This document shows positions 10,440 to 18,883 of a stretch of 64,000 nt of DNA, piece after piece. The notes beneath the pieces were generated by a model that was not told the DNA's origin, ran no database searches, and saw nothing but the letters and a program-made list of their open reading frames with translations. Origin of the DNA: Blastococcus sp. CT_GayMR19 (GTDB taxonomy: Bacteria; Actinomycetota; Actinomycetes; Mycobacteriales; Geodermatophilaceae); assembly GCF_004570385.1 (NCBI RefSeq), contig NZ_SPQL01000018.1, forward strand, positions 21,172 to 85,171. Reading direction: 5' to 3'. Numbering within the stretch: position 1 is the first letter of the stretch; every line of letters begins with the position of its first letter. The position numbers were made by a program, and so were the translations under genes.

Positions 10440-11810
10440 GTGTCCGATCTGCTGCTCGGCGCCGACCTGGGCACCAGCGGTCTCAAGCTGGTCGCCCTCG
10501 ACGAGGCGGGGACGACGGTCGCCGAGGCGGAGGCGGCCTACGAGCCGGCCCGACCGCAACCGGGGTGGGCCGAGAGCGACGTCGGTACCTGGCGGACGGC
10601 GCTCGAGGAGACCTTCACCGCGGTCGCACCGGCGCTGAGCGGCCGTCGCGTGCGGGCGCTGGGGCTGTCGGGCCAGATGCACGGCGCCGTCCTCGTGGAC
10701 GCGCGCGGCGCCGCGCTGCGGCCGGCACTGCTGTGGCCGGACGGCCGGGCCGCGGGGGAACTCGCGCGATGGCGGACGCTCGGGGCCGCCGACCGTGCCG
10801 CGCTGGCCAATCCGCTGGTCGCGGGGATGACCGGCCCGATGCTGGCGTGGCTGGTCCGCTCCGAGCCGGCCACCCTCGCCCGGGCCGCGGCGGTCCTCCT
10901 GCCGAAGGACGCCCTCCGGGCGGCGCTCGTGCCGGGTTCCGGTCCGGGGATCACCGACCGGAGCGACGCGTCCGCGACCCTGCTGTGGGACGTCTCCGTA
11001 GACGGGTGGTCGCCGGCCGCGGTCGCCGCGGCCGGCATCCCTCCGGAGCTGCTGCCGGAGATCCGGCCCGCTGCCGAGGTCGTCGGCACGAGCCGCGACG
11101 TCCCCGTGGTGGTCGGCGGCGCCGACACCCCGCTGGCGCTGCTCGCGGCGGGCTCGGCGGCCGGCCTGCTCGTCAACGTCGGCACCGGCGTCCAGGTGCT
11201 GCGCCCCGGCGCGCCGCCGCGGCCGGTCGAGGACCCGGTCGTGCACTGCTACGCCGACGTCGAGGACGGGTGGTACGCCATGGCCGCCCTGCAGAACGGC
11301 GGCTCGGCGTGGGCGTGGGTCCGCGGCGTGCTCGGCCTGTCGTGGGGCGAGCTGTTCGAGGCGGCTGCGGCGGTTCCGCCGGGCGCCGGGGGAGTGGCCT
11401 TCCGGCCGTTCCTCGCCGGGGAGCGCGGCGGCGTGGCCGGACCCGCGGACCGGGGTGGGTGGACCGGCCTGCAGCCCGGGACCACCCGCGCCGACCTCGC
11501 CCGCGCCGCCGTGGAGGGAGTGGTCTTCGCCGTCGGCGCGGCGGTCGGCCTGCTGGAGGCGCCCGACGACGGCGGGCCCGTGGTTCTCACCGGCGGTGGC
11601 GCGCGCTCCGCCGTCGTCCAGCAGTTGCTCGCCGACGTGCTGCGGCGACCCGTCCGGCACCTGCGGCAGCGCAGCGCCTCGGCGGTCGGGGCGGCGGTGC
11701 TGGCCGGTCGCGGGATCGGTCTCGACGTCCGCCCACAGCGGGACCTGGGCCCGCTCCTGGAACCGCGACCGGGCGCCGGGCTGGACGACGCCTTGGAGCG
11801 CTGGCGCTAG
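10440..11810 (+). CDS. xylB: FGGY family carbohydrate kinase, probable xylulokinase
   Basis: A 456-residue sugar kinase that probably phosphorylates D-xylulose to xylulose 5-phosphate for the pentose phosphate pathway. The ASKHA fold motifs are visible: phosphate-1 loop GADLGTSGLK at residues 7-16, the catalytic aspartate region in LSGQMHGAVL, WPDGRA with the active-site Asp, NVGTGVQV as phosphate-2 and LTGGGARSAVVQQLLADV as the adenosine motif. It is slightly shorter than E. coli XylB (484). The start is GTG. No xylose isomerase or transporter lies in the window, so the sugar could be another ketose. Confidence 0.85.
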   Translation: MSDLLLGADLGTSGLKLVALDEAGTTVAEAEAAYEPARPQPGWAESDVGTWRTALEETFTAVAPALSGRRVRALGLSGQMHGAVLVDARGAALRPALLWPDGRAAGELARWRTLGAADRAALANPLVAGMTGPMLAWLVRSEPATLARAAAVLLPKDALRAALVPGSGPGITDRSDASATLLWDVSVDGWSPAAVAAAGIPPELLPEIRPAAEVVGTSRDVPVVVGGADTPLALLAAGSAAGLLVNVGTGVQVLRPGAPPRPVEDPVVHCYADVEDGWYAMAALQNGGSAWAWVRGVLGLSWGELFEAAAAVPPGAGGVAFRPFLAGERGGVAGPADRGGWTGLQPGTTRADLARAAVEGVVFAVGAAVGLLEAPDDGGPVVLTGGGARSAVVQQLLADVLRRPVRHLRQRSASAVGAAVLAGRGIGLDVRPQRDLGPLLEPRPGAGLDDALERWR

Positions 11811-11813
11811 AGG

Positions 11814-12617
11814 TCAGTCCTCGTCGGGCAGGCGGACGTGGCCGAGCGCCGCCTCGTGCAGGGTGCCGTTGCTCGCCAGGGCGCTGCCGCCGCCGGGCCC
11901 GGGGTTGCCGGAGAGGTCGGTGAACCGGCCGCCGGCCTCCCGCACGATGACGTCGAGGGCGGCGAGGTCCCAGACGGAGACCTCCGGCTCGCAGGCGACG
12001 TCGACGGCGCCCTCGGCGACCAGGACGTAGCTCCAGAAGTCGCCGTAGGCCCGGGTACGCCACACCGAGCGGGTGAGGTCGAGGAAGCCGTCGAGGCGGC
12101 CCCGCTCCTCCCAGCCCGAGAGGCTCGAGTAGGACAGGCTCGCGTCGGAGAGCTCCCTGACGTCGGAGACCCGGCAGCGGGTGGCGTTCTCCAGCCGCCG
12201 CCCCGTCCACGCGCCGACGTCCTTGGCCGCCCACCACCGGCGGTTCAGGGCGGGCGCGGACACCAGGCCGACAACGGGCTCGTCCCCGTCGAACAGGGCG
12301 ATCAGCGTGGCCCACACGGGCACGCCGCGGACGAAGTTCTTGGTCCCGTCGATCGGGTCGAGCACCCAGCGGCGGGGGCCGTGGCCGGTCGTCCCGAACT
12401 CCTCGCCCATGACGGCGTCGCGCGTCCGGGCCCGGCTGAGGGTGATGCGCAGCATCTCCTCGACCGCCCGGTCGGCGTCGGTCACCGGGGTCAGGTCGGG
12501 CTTGGTGTCGACCTTCAGATCCTGGGCCCGGAACCGGTCCAGGCTGATCGAGTCGGCCTGGTCGGCCAGCACGTGGGCCAACCGCATGTCCTCGGAAAAA
12601 CCCCGGCCGGATGTCAT
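11814..12617 (-). CDS. hisN: Histidinol-phosphatase, inositol monophosphatase family
   Basis: A 267-residue Mg-dependent phosphatase of the inositol monophosphatase superfamily, most like the actinobacterial HisN that removes phosphate from histidinol phosphate. Metal-binding motifs are GEEFG (residues about 75-79), WVLDPIDGTKNFVRG (about 90-104) and EVSVWDLAALDVIVREAGG (about 205-225). ATG at 12615-12617 gives the normal N terminus. A TAGGTT box (12626-12631) ends eight bases before it, which suggests a leaderless transcript. It is divergent from the DUF2087 regulator and convergent with xylB. Confidence 0.88.
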   Translation of the reverse strand: MTSGRGFSEDMRLAHVLADQADSISLDRFRAQDLKVDTKPDLTPVTDADRAVEEMLRITLSRARTRDAVMGEEFGTTGHGPRRWVLDPIDGTKNFVRGVPVWATLIALFDGDEPVVGLVSAPALNRRWWAAKDVGAWTGRRLENATRCRVSDVRELSDASLSYSSLSGWEERGRLDGFLDLTRSVWRTRAYGDFWSYVLVAEGAVDVACEPEVSVWDLAALDVIVREAGGRFTDLSGNPGPGGGSALASNGTLHEAALGHVRLPDED

Positions 12618-12691
12618 GGACACCGAACCTACTGTGGGAACCGCCCAGGACCGCTGAACCGGAGCCGTTCGGGCGCCGATACCGTCGCGGA

Positions 12692-13228
12692 GTGGACGCC
12701 GCGACGATCGTGGGGCTGCTCGCCGACCCCGCCCGGCTGAAGGTCGTCGCCGCGCTGGCACTCGGCGCCGGGACCATCGAGGACGTCGCACAGGCCTCGG
12801 GTCTCCCGCTCAAGGACGTGGCCCTGGCCGCGCGCCGGCTGGGCCGCGCCGGGCTGGTGCACCGCGACGGCCACGCCCTGGCGCTGCACGCCGAGCTGTT
12901 CGGGGTGGCTGCGCGGGCGGCCGCGGCGGCGGCCCCGCCGCCCGAGCCGCTGTCCGACGACCCGGCGGAGGACGCCGTCCTGTCGGCGTTCGTCCGGAAC
13001 GGCCGGCTGACGTCCATCCCGGCGCAGCGCAGCAAGCGGCTGGTGGTGCTCGACCACCTCGTGCGGGTGTTCGAGGCCGGGATCCGCTACCCCGAACGGG
13101 AGGTCAACGCGCTGCTCGCGGTCTGGCACCCGGACGTCGCGGCGCTGCGCCGTTACCTGGTCGACGAGGGGCTGCTCACCCGCGAGGCCGGCGTGTACTG
13201 GCGCACCGGGGGCTGGGTCGACGTCTAG
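12692..13228 (+). CDS. DUF2087 winged-helix regulator
   Basis: A 178-residue probable transcription factor. Residues 1-65 look like an ArsR-type winged helix (LLADPARLKVVAALAL, then ASGLPLKDVALAARRLGRAGLV). Residues about 95-175 form the DUF2087 domain, with LTSIPAQRSKRLVVLDHL, RYPEREVNALL and LVDEGLLTREAGVYWR. The GTG start is preceded by TACCGT at 12680-12685 with a six-base gap and no ribosome binding site, consistent with leaderless translation. It is divergent from hisN by 74 bp. Target and signal are unknown. Confidence 0.8.
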   Translation: MDAATIVGLLADPARLKVVAALALGAGTIEDVAQASGLPLKDVALAARRLGRAGLVHRDGHALALHAELFGVAARAAAAAAPPPEPLSDDPAEDAVLSAFVRNGRLTSIPAQRSKRLVVLDHLVRVFEAGIRYPEREVNALLAVWHPDVAALRRYLVDEGLLTREAGVYWRTGGWVDV

Positions 13229-13743
13229 CGCGCGGGCACCGCGTCGCGTCGGACCGCGCGCCAGGGTCGCGCGACCGCGACGAACACGAGAACACCGACG
13301 GCGACGGGGAGCCAGCCCACGCTCGAGGAGATCGAGAAGCCGTCCGCCAGCGGCGCGTACTCCATGGACGACCCCGGGAGCAGCGTCACCGAGCCGCGGA
13401 CCGGCTCCGTCGGGTCGGCGCTCATGACGCCGTCCGCCCAGGCGGTGCCGGCCAGCAGTGCGACGACGAGGGTTCCCATCAGCGCGGTCAGTCCGCTGTA
13501 GATCCCCACCGCCCAGCGTGGCCTGGTCGGGTCGGCCAGGACGGCGTCGGCGGCCATCTGCCGGGTGCTGCCGAGCGCGGCCACGGCTGCCCTCGCCCCG
13601 GTGTGCGCCGCGGCCTCGCGCACGTTCGCCCGCAGTTCGCGGCGCAGCTCCCGGCGTCGTCGCGCGGGGGTGCCCCGCAGGTCGAGCCACCAGTCGTAGG
13701 AGAGCACGGCCCGCTCGATCCGGACCCGGTCCAGGACGTTCAT
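13225..13743 (-). CDS. Two-helix membrane protein, partner of PadR regulator
   Basis: A 172-residue protein with a charged N-terminal helical domain (residues 1-75, including WWLDLRGTPARRRREL) and two membrane helices at about 80-105 and 140-165. The N-terminal part resembles the short helical domains of proteins encoded just after PadR regulators. ATG at 13741-13743 overlaps the stop of padR (ATGA), so the regulator and this protein are co-translated, a typical arrangement in which PadR controls its own membrane partner. Function is not known. Confidence 0.75.
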   Translation of the reverse strand: MNVLDRVRIERAVLSYDWWLDLRGTPARRRRELRRELRANVREAAAHTGARAAVAALGSTRQMAADAVLADPTRPRWAVGIYSGLTALMGTLVVALLAGTAWADGVMSADPTEPVRGSVTLLPGSSMEYAPLADGFSISSSVGWLPVAVGVLVFVAVARPWRAVRRDAVPAR

Positions 13744-14087
13744 CGTTGGTTCCTCGCTGAGGTCGCGGGGGACAGGACGGAGTGCACGGTGCGGGCGAGG
13801 GACTCCCACGCCGACACCCCGCCGGAGAGCTCTGCGGCCCCGGCGGGAGTGATCTCGTAGTACTTGCGTGCCGGCCCGGTGGTCGACGGGACGAGCCGGG
13901 AGCCGAGCAGCCCCCGGCTCTCCAGCCGGCTGAGGGCCGGGTAGACCGTGCCCTCGTTCAGGTCGGCCAGGCCGAGCTCCTGCAGCCGGAGGACCAGCGA
14001 GTAGCCGTAGTCCTCGGCGTCGGAGACCAGGCGCAGCAGCAACAGGGGGAGCACCCCCTTGAGCATCTGCGGGTCGTGGCCGGACAC
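13740..14087 (-). CDS. PadR family transcriptional regulator
   Basis: A 115-residue winged-helix regulator. The PadR signature is seen at residues 6-80: LKGVLPLLLLRLV, DYGYSLVLRLQELG, LNEGTVYPALSRLESRGLL and RKYYEITPAGAAEL. GTG at 14085-14087 is preferred over the upstream ATG at 14151-14153 because it gives the normal family N terminus (SGHDPQMLKGV) and because a promoter ends six bases upstream of it. The transcript would then be leaderless and the upstream ATG would not be transcribed. It is coupled to the membrane-protein gene downstream. Confidence 0.85.
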   Translation of the reverse strand: MSGHDPQMLKGVLPLLLLRLVSDAEDYGYSLVLRLQELGLADLNEGTVYPALSRLESRGLLGSRLVPSTTGPARKYYEITPAGAAELSGGVSAWESLARTVHSVLSPATSARNQR

Positions 14088-14093
14088 CGCAGC

Positions 14094-14123
14094 AGTATGT
14101 GACCCGGTACCTGGCAAAGTCAA
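14094..14123 (-). promoter_or_regulatory. SigA-type promoter of padR, leaderless
   Basis: On the minus strand TTGACT (14118-14123) and CATACT (14094-14099) are separated by 18 bp. The expected transcription start falls on the GTG codon at 14087, so the padR message should lack a leader. This is the best-matching SigA-type promoter I found in the window. Confidence 0.65.
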
Positions 14124-14175
14124 GTAGCTGCCCAGGCGGGTCGTGCCCGTCAATACGCTCGGATCGAGGCGGCGG

Positions 14176-15195
14176 TCAGTAGCCGGGGCCGAGCTGACCG
14201 ACCGCGCCGAGCAGCACCCGCAGCCCGGCGAGCTGCTGCTGGCGGGCGGCCGGTCCGGTCGCCGCCCAGGCGTCGAGCGCGCACTCCGGATCGGCGGTGG
14301 TGTGGCCGCACCCGGGCGGGCAGTCGACGGCGGCCTCGGCGATCTCCTCGAAGGCCGCCAGGACGTCGTCCGCGGTGACGTGCGCCAGGCCGAACGACCG
14401 GATCCCCGGGGTGTCGATCACCGTGCCGCCGGCCGGCAGGTCGAAGAGCACGGCCGAGGACGACGTGTGCCGTCCTTTGCCGATCTTGCTCACGTCAGCG
14501 GTGGCCCGGAAGGCGTCGGGGACCAGCCGGTTCACCAGCGTCGACTTGCCCACCCCGGACTGCCCCACGAACACGCTCATCCGCCAGGCGAGCCGGTCCA
14601 GCAGCGGGTCGAGAGGCGCCTCCCGCGACATCGGCACCGCATCGATGCTGAGCCCGGCGTAGCGGTCCAGCAGCGGCTGGGGACTGGCCAGGTCGGTCTT
14701 CGTCAGGCACAGCAGGGGCTGGAGACCCCCGGCGTACGCGGCGACCAGGCAGCGGTCGAGGAAGCCCCATGCCGGCTCGGGGTCGGCGACGGCGGTGACG
14801 ATCACCAGCTGGTCGGCGTTGGCGACGACGATCCGCTCGGTGGGGTCGGTGTCGTCGGCGGTGCGCCGCAGGGAGGTCGTCCGCTCCTCGATGGAGACGA
14901 TGCGGGCGAGGGAGTCGGTGCGCCCGCTCGTGTCCCCGACGAGTCGCACCTGGTCCCCGACGACGACGCCGTGCTTGCCCAGCTCCCGCGCGCGCATCGA
15001 GGTCACGTCGACGTGGCCGCCGTCCGGCCCCTCGACCCGGACGGTCATCCGGCCGCGGTCGACGGCCACGACCAGGCCGGGGACGGCGTCGGCATGTGCG
15101 GGGCGGGTGCGGGTGCGTGGGCGGGAGCCGCGGCGGCTCGGCCGGACCCGCACGTCGTCCTCGTCCGAGCGGCTGTCGTGCCGTCGGCCGCTCAT
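14176..15195 (-). CDS. rsgA: Ribosome small subunit-dependent GTPase A
   Basis: A 339-residue circularly permuted GTPase that assists late 30S subunit assembly. The order is N-terminal OB domain (about 40-105), then the G domain with G4 (LTKTDL) ahead of G1 (GQSGVGKST, about 213-221) and G3 (DTPG), then the C-terminal zinc domain with CPPGCGH and a later cysteine. The first 35 residues are a basic tail common in actinobacterial RsgA. It lies 10 bp downstream of aroA on the same strand, an association also seen in other actinobacteria, and is probably co-transcribed. Confidence 0.93.
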   Translation of the reverse strand: MSGRRHDSRSDEDDVRVRPSRRGSRPRTRTRPAHADAVPGLVVAVDRGRMTVRVEGPDGGHVDVTSMRARELGKHGVVVGDQVRLVGDTSGRTDSLARIVSIEERTTSLRRTADDTDPTERIVVANADQLVIVTAVADPEPAWGFLDRCLVAAYAGGLQPLLCLTKTDLASPQPLLDRYAGLSIDAVPMSREAPLDPLLDRLAWRMSVFVGQSGVGKSTLVNRLVPDAFRATADVSKIGKGRHTSSSAVLFDLPAGGTVIDTPGIRSFGLAHVTADDVLAAFEEIAEAAVDCPPGCGHTTADPECALDAWAATGPAARQQQLAGLRVLLGAVGQLGPGY

Positions 15196-15205
15196 GCGTG
15201 CGCGC

Positions 15206-16498
15206 TCAGGAGCCGGCTCCGACCGGGTCTCCGACGAGGCCGGCCCAGCGGTCGACGAAGTCCGGGAGGGTCTTGGTGACGGCGTCGGCGCCGGTGACCT
15301 CGACGCCGTCGATCGCGAGCCCGAGAACCGCGGCGGCGTGGACCATGCGGTGGTCCGCGTAGGAGTCCAGCCGGGCGGCGCGGTGGGGGCCCGGCTCGAT
15401 GACCAGGCCGTCCGGCAGCTGCTCCACCCGGGCGCCGACCGCCGTCAGCACCTCGTCCAGCGCCTGGAGCCGGTCGGTCTCGTGACCGCGCAGGTGGCCG
15501 ATCCCGGTCAGCCGGGACGGCCCGTCGGCCAGCGCGCAGAGCGCGGCGAGGACGGGGGTCAGCTCGCCCACCTCGCCGAGGTCGGCGACGAGCGGGTGCA
15601 CGGTGCCCGCGCCGGTCACCTGCAGGCCCTTGGCGGTGCGGGCGACGTCGGCGCCCATCTCCGCGAGCAGCCGGTCCAGCTGGGCGCCGGGCTGGGTGGT
15701 GACGTCCGGCCAGTCGCGGACCGTTACCCGCCCACCGGTGGCCAGCGCCGCGGCGAGGAAGGGAGCGGCACTGGACAGGTCGGGCTCCACGACGCGGTCG
15801 AGTGCGGCGATCGGGCCGGGGGACACCCGCCAGCCGCCGTCGGTGGCCGCGACCTCGACGCCGTGCTCGTGCAGCGTGGTCACGGTCATCTCCACGTGCG
15901 GCATCGACGGCACGCCGCCGGTGAGCGAGAGGTCGATCCCCTCGTCGAAGCGGGCCGCCGCCAGCAGCAGGCCCGAGACGATCTGCGAGGACTCGCTCGC
16001 GTCGACGGCGACGGTGCCCCCGCGCACCCGCCCGGTCCCGTGCACCGTGAAGGGCGCCCGGCCGCGGCCGCCGTCGTCCACCTCGACGCCCAGGTCCCGC
16101 AGCGCGGCGAGCAGGCCGGCGTTGGGGCGGTCCCGCAACCGCGCATCGCCGTCCAGGCGGACCGGGCCGGTGGCCAGCGCGGCCACCGGCGGGAGGAAAC
16201 GGAGCACCGTGCCGGCCAGCCCGGCGTCGACCTCGGCCGGCCCGCGCAGCTCCCCGGGGGTGACCAGCCAGTCCGGGTGGGCGGGGGAACCGATCGCCTC
16301 GATGCGGACGCCGAGGGCCCGGAGGCCGCCGGCCATCAGATCGGTGTCGCGGGCGCGCAGCGGGCGCACCAGCCGGCTCGGCCCGTCAGCGATCGCCGCC
16401 AGGATCAGGGCGCGGGCCGTGAGGGATTTCGAGCCGGGCAGCGCGACGACGGCATCGACCGGTGCCGAGCGGTGCGGCGTCGTCCAGACCGGATTCAC
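15206..16498 (-). CDS. aroA: 3-phosphoshikimate 1-carboxyvinyltransferase (EPSP synthase)
   Basis: A 430-residue enzyme of the shikimate pathway that transfers enolpyruvyl from PEP to shikimate 3-phosphate. Signatures are GSKSLTARALILAA at residues 22-35, the LAGTVLRFLPP segment, HVEMTVTTL, GHLRGHETDR (the K-E-x-D-R loop in a shortened form) and DSYADHRMVHAA near the C terminus. The GTG start has CAGAAT ending six bases upstream and no clear ribosome binding site. It is followed by rsgA after 10 bp. Length is normal. Confidence 0.94.
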   Translation of the reverse strand: MNPVWTTPHRSAPVDAVVALPGSKSLTARALILAAIADGPSRLVRPLRARDTDLMAGGLRALGVRIEAIGSPAHPDWLVTPGELRGPAEVDAGLAGTVLRFLPPVAALATGPVRLDGDARLRDRPNAGLLAALRDLGVEVDDGGRGRAPFTVHGTGRVRGGTVAVDASESSQIVSGLLLAAARFDEGIDLSLTGGVPSMPHVEMTVTTLHEHGVEVAATDGGWRVSPGPIAALDRVVEPDLSSAAPFLAAALATGGRVTVRDWPDVTTQPGAQLDRLLAEMGADVARTAKGLQVTGAGTVHPLVADLGEVGELTPVLAALCALADGPSRLTGIGHLRGHETDRLQALDEVLTAVGARVEQLPDGLVIEPGPHRAARLDSYADHRMVHAAAVLGLAIDGVEVTGADAVTKTLPDFVDRWAGLVGDPVGAGS

Positions 16499-16544
16499 GG
16501 GCTCATTCTGCCCGGTCGGAGTTGCCGCACCGCTCGCGCACCGC

Positions 16545-18002
16545 TCAGCCGGCCTGCGGCTTCTGCGCCTTCTTGGCAGGGAGCACCCGCGTCAGCTTGC
16601 GGTTGGCGAACTCGAACATGCCCAGCTCGGAGAGCTCCCGCCCGTAGCCCGAGCGCTTCACCCCGCCGAAGGGCAGCTCGGGGGACGAGCCACTGGGCTG
16701 GTTGACGAAGACCATCCCGGCCTCGAGCCGATCGGCCACCGACCGGGCCTTGTCGAGGTCGCTGGAGAAGACGGCGGCGCCGAGGCCGTACGTCGTGTTG
16801 TTGGCCAGCTCGATCGCCTCGTCCTCGTTGCTCACCTTGTAGACGACGGCGGCCGGGCCGAAGAGCTCCTCCGAGTAGGCCCGCATCTCCGGGGTGACGT
16901 CGGTGAGGATCGTCGGCTCCACGAACGCGCCGGGGTGGTCGGGGCGGCCGCCGCCGGTGACGACGGTCGCGCCCTTGTCGATCGCGTCCTGGATCTGCGC
17001 GTGCAGGTCCTTGGCCGCCTGCTCGCTCGACAGCGGGGCCAGCGTCGTCGACGGGTCGCTCGGGTCGCCGGGGGAGAAGGTGGAGAACGCCTGCTTCAGG
17101 CCCTCGACGAACGGCTCGTAGATGTCCTCGGGGACGATCATCCGCTTGGCGGCGATGCAGGCCTGGCCGCTGTTCTGCATCCGGCCCATCGTGGCGGCCT
17201 TGACCGTCCGGCCCAGGTCCTCGGTGTCGAGGACGATGAACGGGTCGCTGCCGCCGAGCTCGAGCACCGACTTCTTGAGGTGCTTGCCGGCCAGCGAGGC
17301 GACGGCGCTGCCGGCCCGCTCGCTGCCGGTGAGGGTGACGCCCTGGACGAGCGGGTGCGCGATCACCTGCTCGACGTCGGGGATGGCGAGGAAGACGTTG
17401 GTGTAGACGCCCTCGGGGACGCCGGCGTCGAGGAAGCACTTCTCGATGGCCAGCGCCGTCTGCGGGTTGAGCTCGGCGTGCTTGAGCAGGATCGCGTTGC
17501 CGAGGACGAGGTTCGGCCCCGCGACGCGGACGACCTGGTACAGCGGGTAGTTCCAGGGCTCGATGGCGAGGATGACGCCGATCGGCTCGTTCTCGACGAC
17601 CGCCTCGCCCTGCATCACCTCGATCTGCCGGGGCTCGAGGAAGCGGGGGCCGTTCTTCGCGTAGTAGTCGAGGATGCTGGCGGCCAGTTTCACCTCACCG
17701 CCGGCCTCCTGGATCCGCTTGCCCATCTCGCGGGTGACCAGGGCGGCGAACTCGTCCGCGCGCTCCAGCATCAGTTCGGCGGCGCGGCCGACGATCTGCG
17801 CCCGCTCCTCGACCGGTCGGCCGCGCCACTCGAGGAACGCGGCGTGGGCCTTCTCGACGACGCCGTCGATGGCGTCGGTGGCGAGGAAGGGGAACTCCTT
17901 CTCGACCTCGCCGCTGTACGGGTTGAGCGTCCGGTACGGGCGGGCGCCGGTGTCACTGGCGGTCTTCGGGTGCTCTGTGGGTGCGTTCTGTGTCGCGGTC
18001 AC
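16545..18002 (-). CDS. gabD: Succinate-semialdehyde dehydrogenase family protein
   Basis: A 485-residue NAD(P)-dependent aldehyde dehydrogenase. The catalytic glutamate is in [12 protein letters not shown] and the catalytic cysteine in [11 protein letters not shown]. The cofactor region [12 protein letters not shown] and the segment [20 protein letters not shown] match the GabD2/SSADH group, which converts succinate semialdehyde to succinate. GTG at 18000-18002 has GAGG eight bases upstream and is preferred to the ATG at 18024-18026. It is a single gene, divergent from yedK. Confidence 0.88.
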   Translation of the reverse strand: MTATQNAPTEHPKTASDTGARPYRTLNPYSGEVEKEFPFLATDAIDGVVEKAHAAFLEWRGRPVEERAQIVGRAAELMLERADEFAALVTREMGKRIQEAGGEVKLAASILDYYAKNGPRFLEPRQIEVMQGEAVVENEPIGVILAIEPWNYPLYQVVRVAGPNLVLGNAILLKHAELNPQTALAIEKCFLDAGVPEGVYTNVFLAIPDVEQVIAHPLVQGVTLTGSERAGSAVASLAGKHLKKSVLELGGSDPFIVLDTEDLGRTVKAATMGRMQNSGQACIAAKRMIVPEDIYEPFVEGLKQAFSTFSPGDPSDPSTTLAPLSSEQAAKDLHAQIQDAIDKGATVVTGGGRPDHPGAFVEPTILTDVTPEMRAYSEELFGPAAVVYKVSNEDEAIELANNTTYGLGAAVFSSDLDKARSVADRLEAGMVFVNQPSGSSPELPFGGVKRSGYGRELSELGMFEFANRKLTRVLPAKKAQKPQAG

Positions 18003-18134
18003 GGGGTGATCCTCGTCTCTCGGCATCGGAGTCCGTCAAGGGCCCCTACCCATCGCCCCGGACGCTCGCACGGGCGCCGGGCTGTCACACCGCCCACCTA
18101 GAGTTCGAGGCACGCCAGCCAGGGAGGACGCACC

Positions 18135-18881
18135 ATGTGCGGTCGCTACGCCGCCAGCCGTCGCGCGGAGGACCTCGTGCTCGAGTTCGAGGCCGTGCGC
18201 GCCGAGGGCCAGGGGCCGCTGCCCGCCGACTACAACGTCGCGCCGACCAAGGACGTCCACGTCGTGCGGCACAAGAAGGAACGCGACGCCGAGGGCGCGC
18301 CCACCGGCGGCGGGCACCGGGAGCTGCGCACTGTCCGCTGGGGCCTGGTGCCCTCCTGGGCCAGGGACGTCTCGGTCGGCAACCGGATGCTCAACGCCCG
18401 CGTGGAGTCGCTCACGGAGAAGCCGGCGTTCAAGAAGGCCGCCGCCTCCCGCCGCTGCCTGATCCCGGCCGACGGCTGGTACGAGTGGGCCAAGCGGCTG
18501 GATTCCCCGACCAAGCAGCCGTACTTCATCACCCCGGAGGACGGCTCCGTCCTCGCCTTCGCCGGCCTGTGGGAGGTGTGGGGCCGCGGTGAGGACCGCC
18601 TGTACACCTGCACGGTCGTGACGGCGCCCGCGACCGGCGCGCTCACCGAGATCCACGAGCGGATGCCGCTGGTGCTTCCCCGGGACCGCTGGGCAGCCTG
18701 GCTGGACCCGGCCCGGGAGGACGTCGGGGAGCTGGCCCTGCCCACCCCGCCGGAGGTCGTCGAGACGCTCGAGATCCGGCCGGTCAGCACCGCGGTCAAC
18801 AACGTGGCCAACAACGGTCCGGAGCTGACGGCTCGCGCCGAGTCGGTCAGCGAGCCCGTCGACCAGCCTGCGCTCTTCTGA
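18135..18881 (+). CDS. yedK: SRAP domain protein (abasic-site processing, YedK/HMCES)
   Basis: A 248-residue SOS-response-associated peptidase-like protein. The family forms a thiazolidine crosslink between its N-terminal cysteine and abasic sites in single-stranded DNA, shielding them. The catalytic Cys2 is present in MCGRYAASR. Other conserved positions are the asparagine in MLNARVES, the glutamate in GWYEW and the histidine in IHERMP. The start methionine must be removed for activity, which fits Cys at position 2. The next gene begins three bases after its stop. Confidence 0.93.
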   Translation: MCGRYAASRRAEDLVLEFEAVRAEGQGPLPADYNVAPTKDVHVVRHKKERDAEGAPTGGGHRELRTVRWGLVPSWARDVSVGNRMLNARVESLTEKPAFKKAAASRRCLIPADGWYEWAKRLDSPTKQPYFITPEDGSVLAFAGLWEVWGRGEDRLYTCTVVTAPATGALTEIHERMPLVLPRDRWAAWLDPAREDVGELALPTPPEVVETLEIRPVSTAVNNVANNGPELTARAESVSEPVDQPALF

Positions 18882-18883
18882 CG

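Noticed and set aside
9848..11923. Plus-strand 691-codon frame over the XdhC and xylB genes
   Set aside because: It is an Arg/Gly/Ala-rich shadow of two real genes in other frames.
12637..12669. GGAAC...GTT near hisN considered as a SigR promoter
   Set aside because: The spacing is about 25 bases, too long for SigR.
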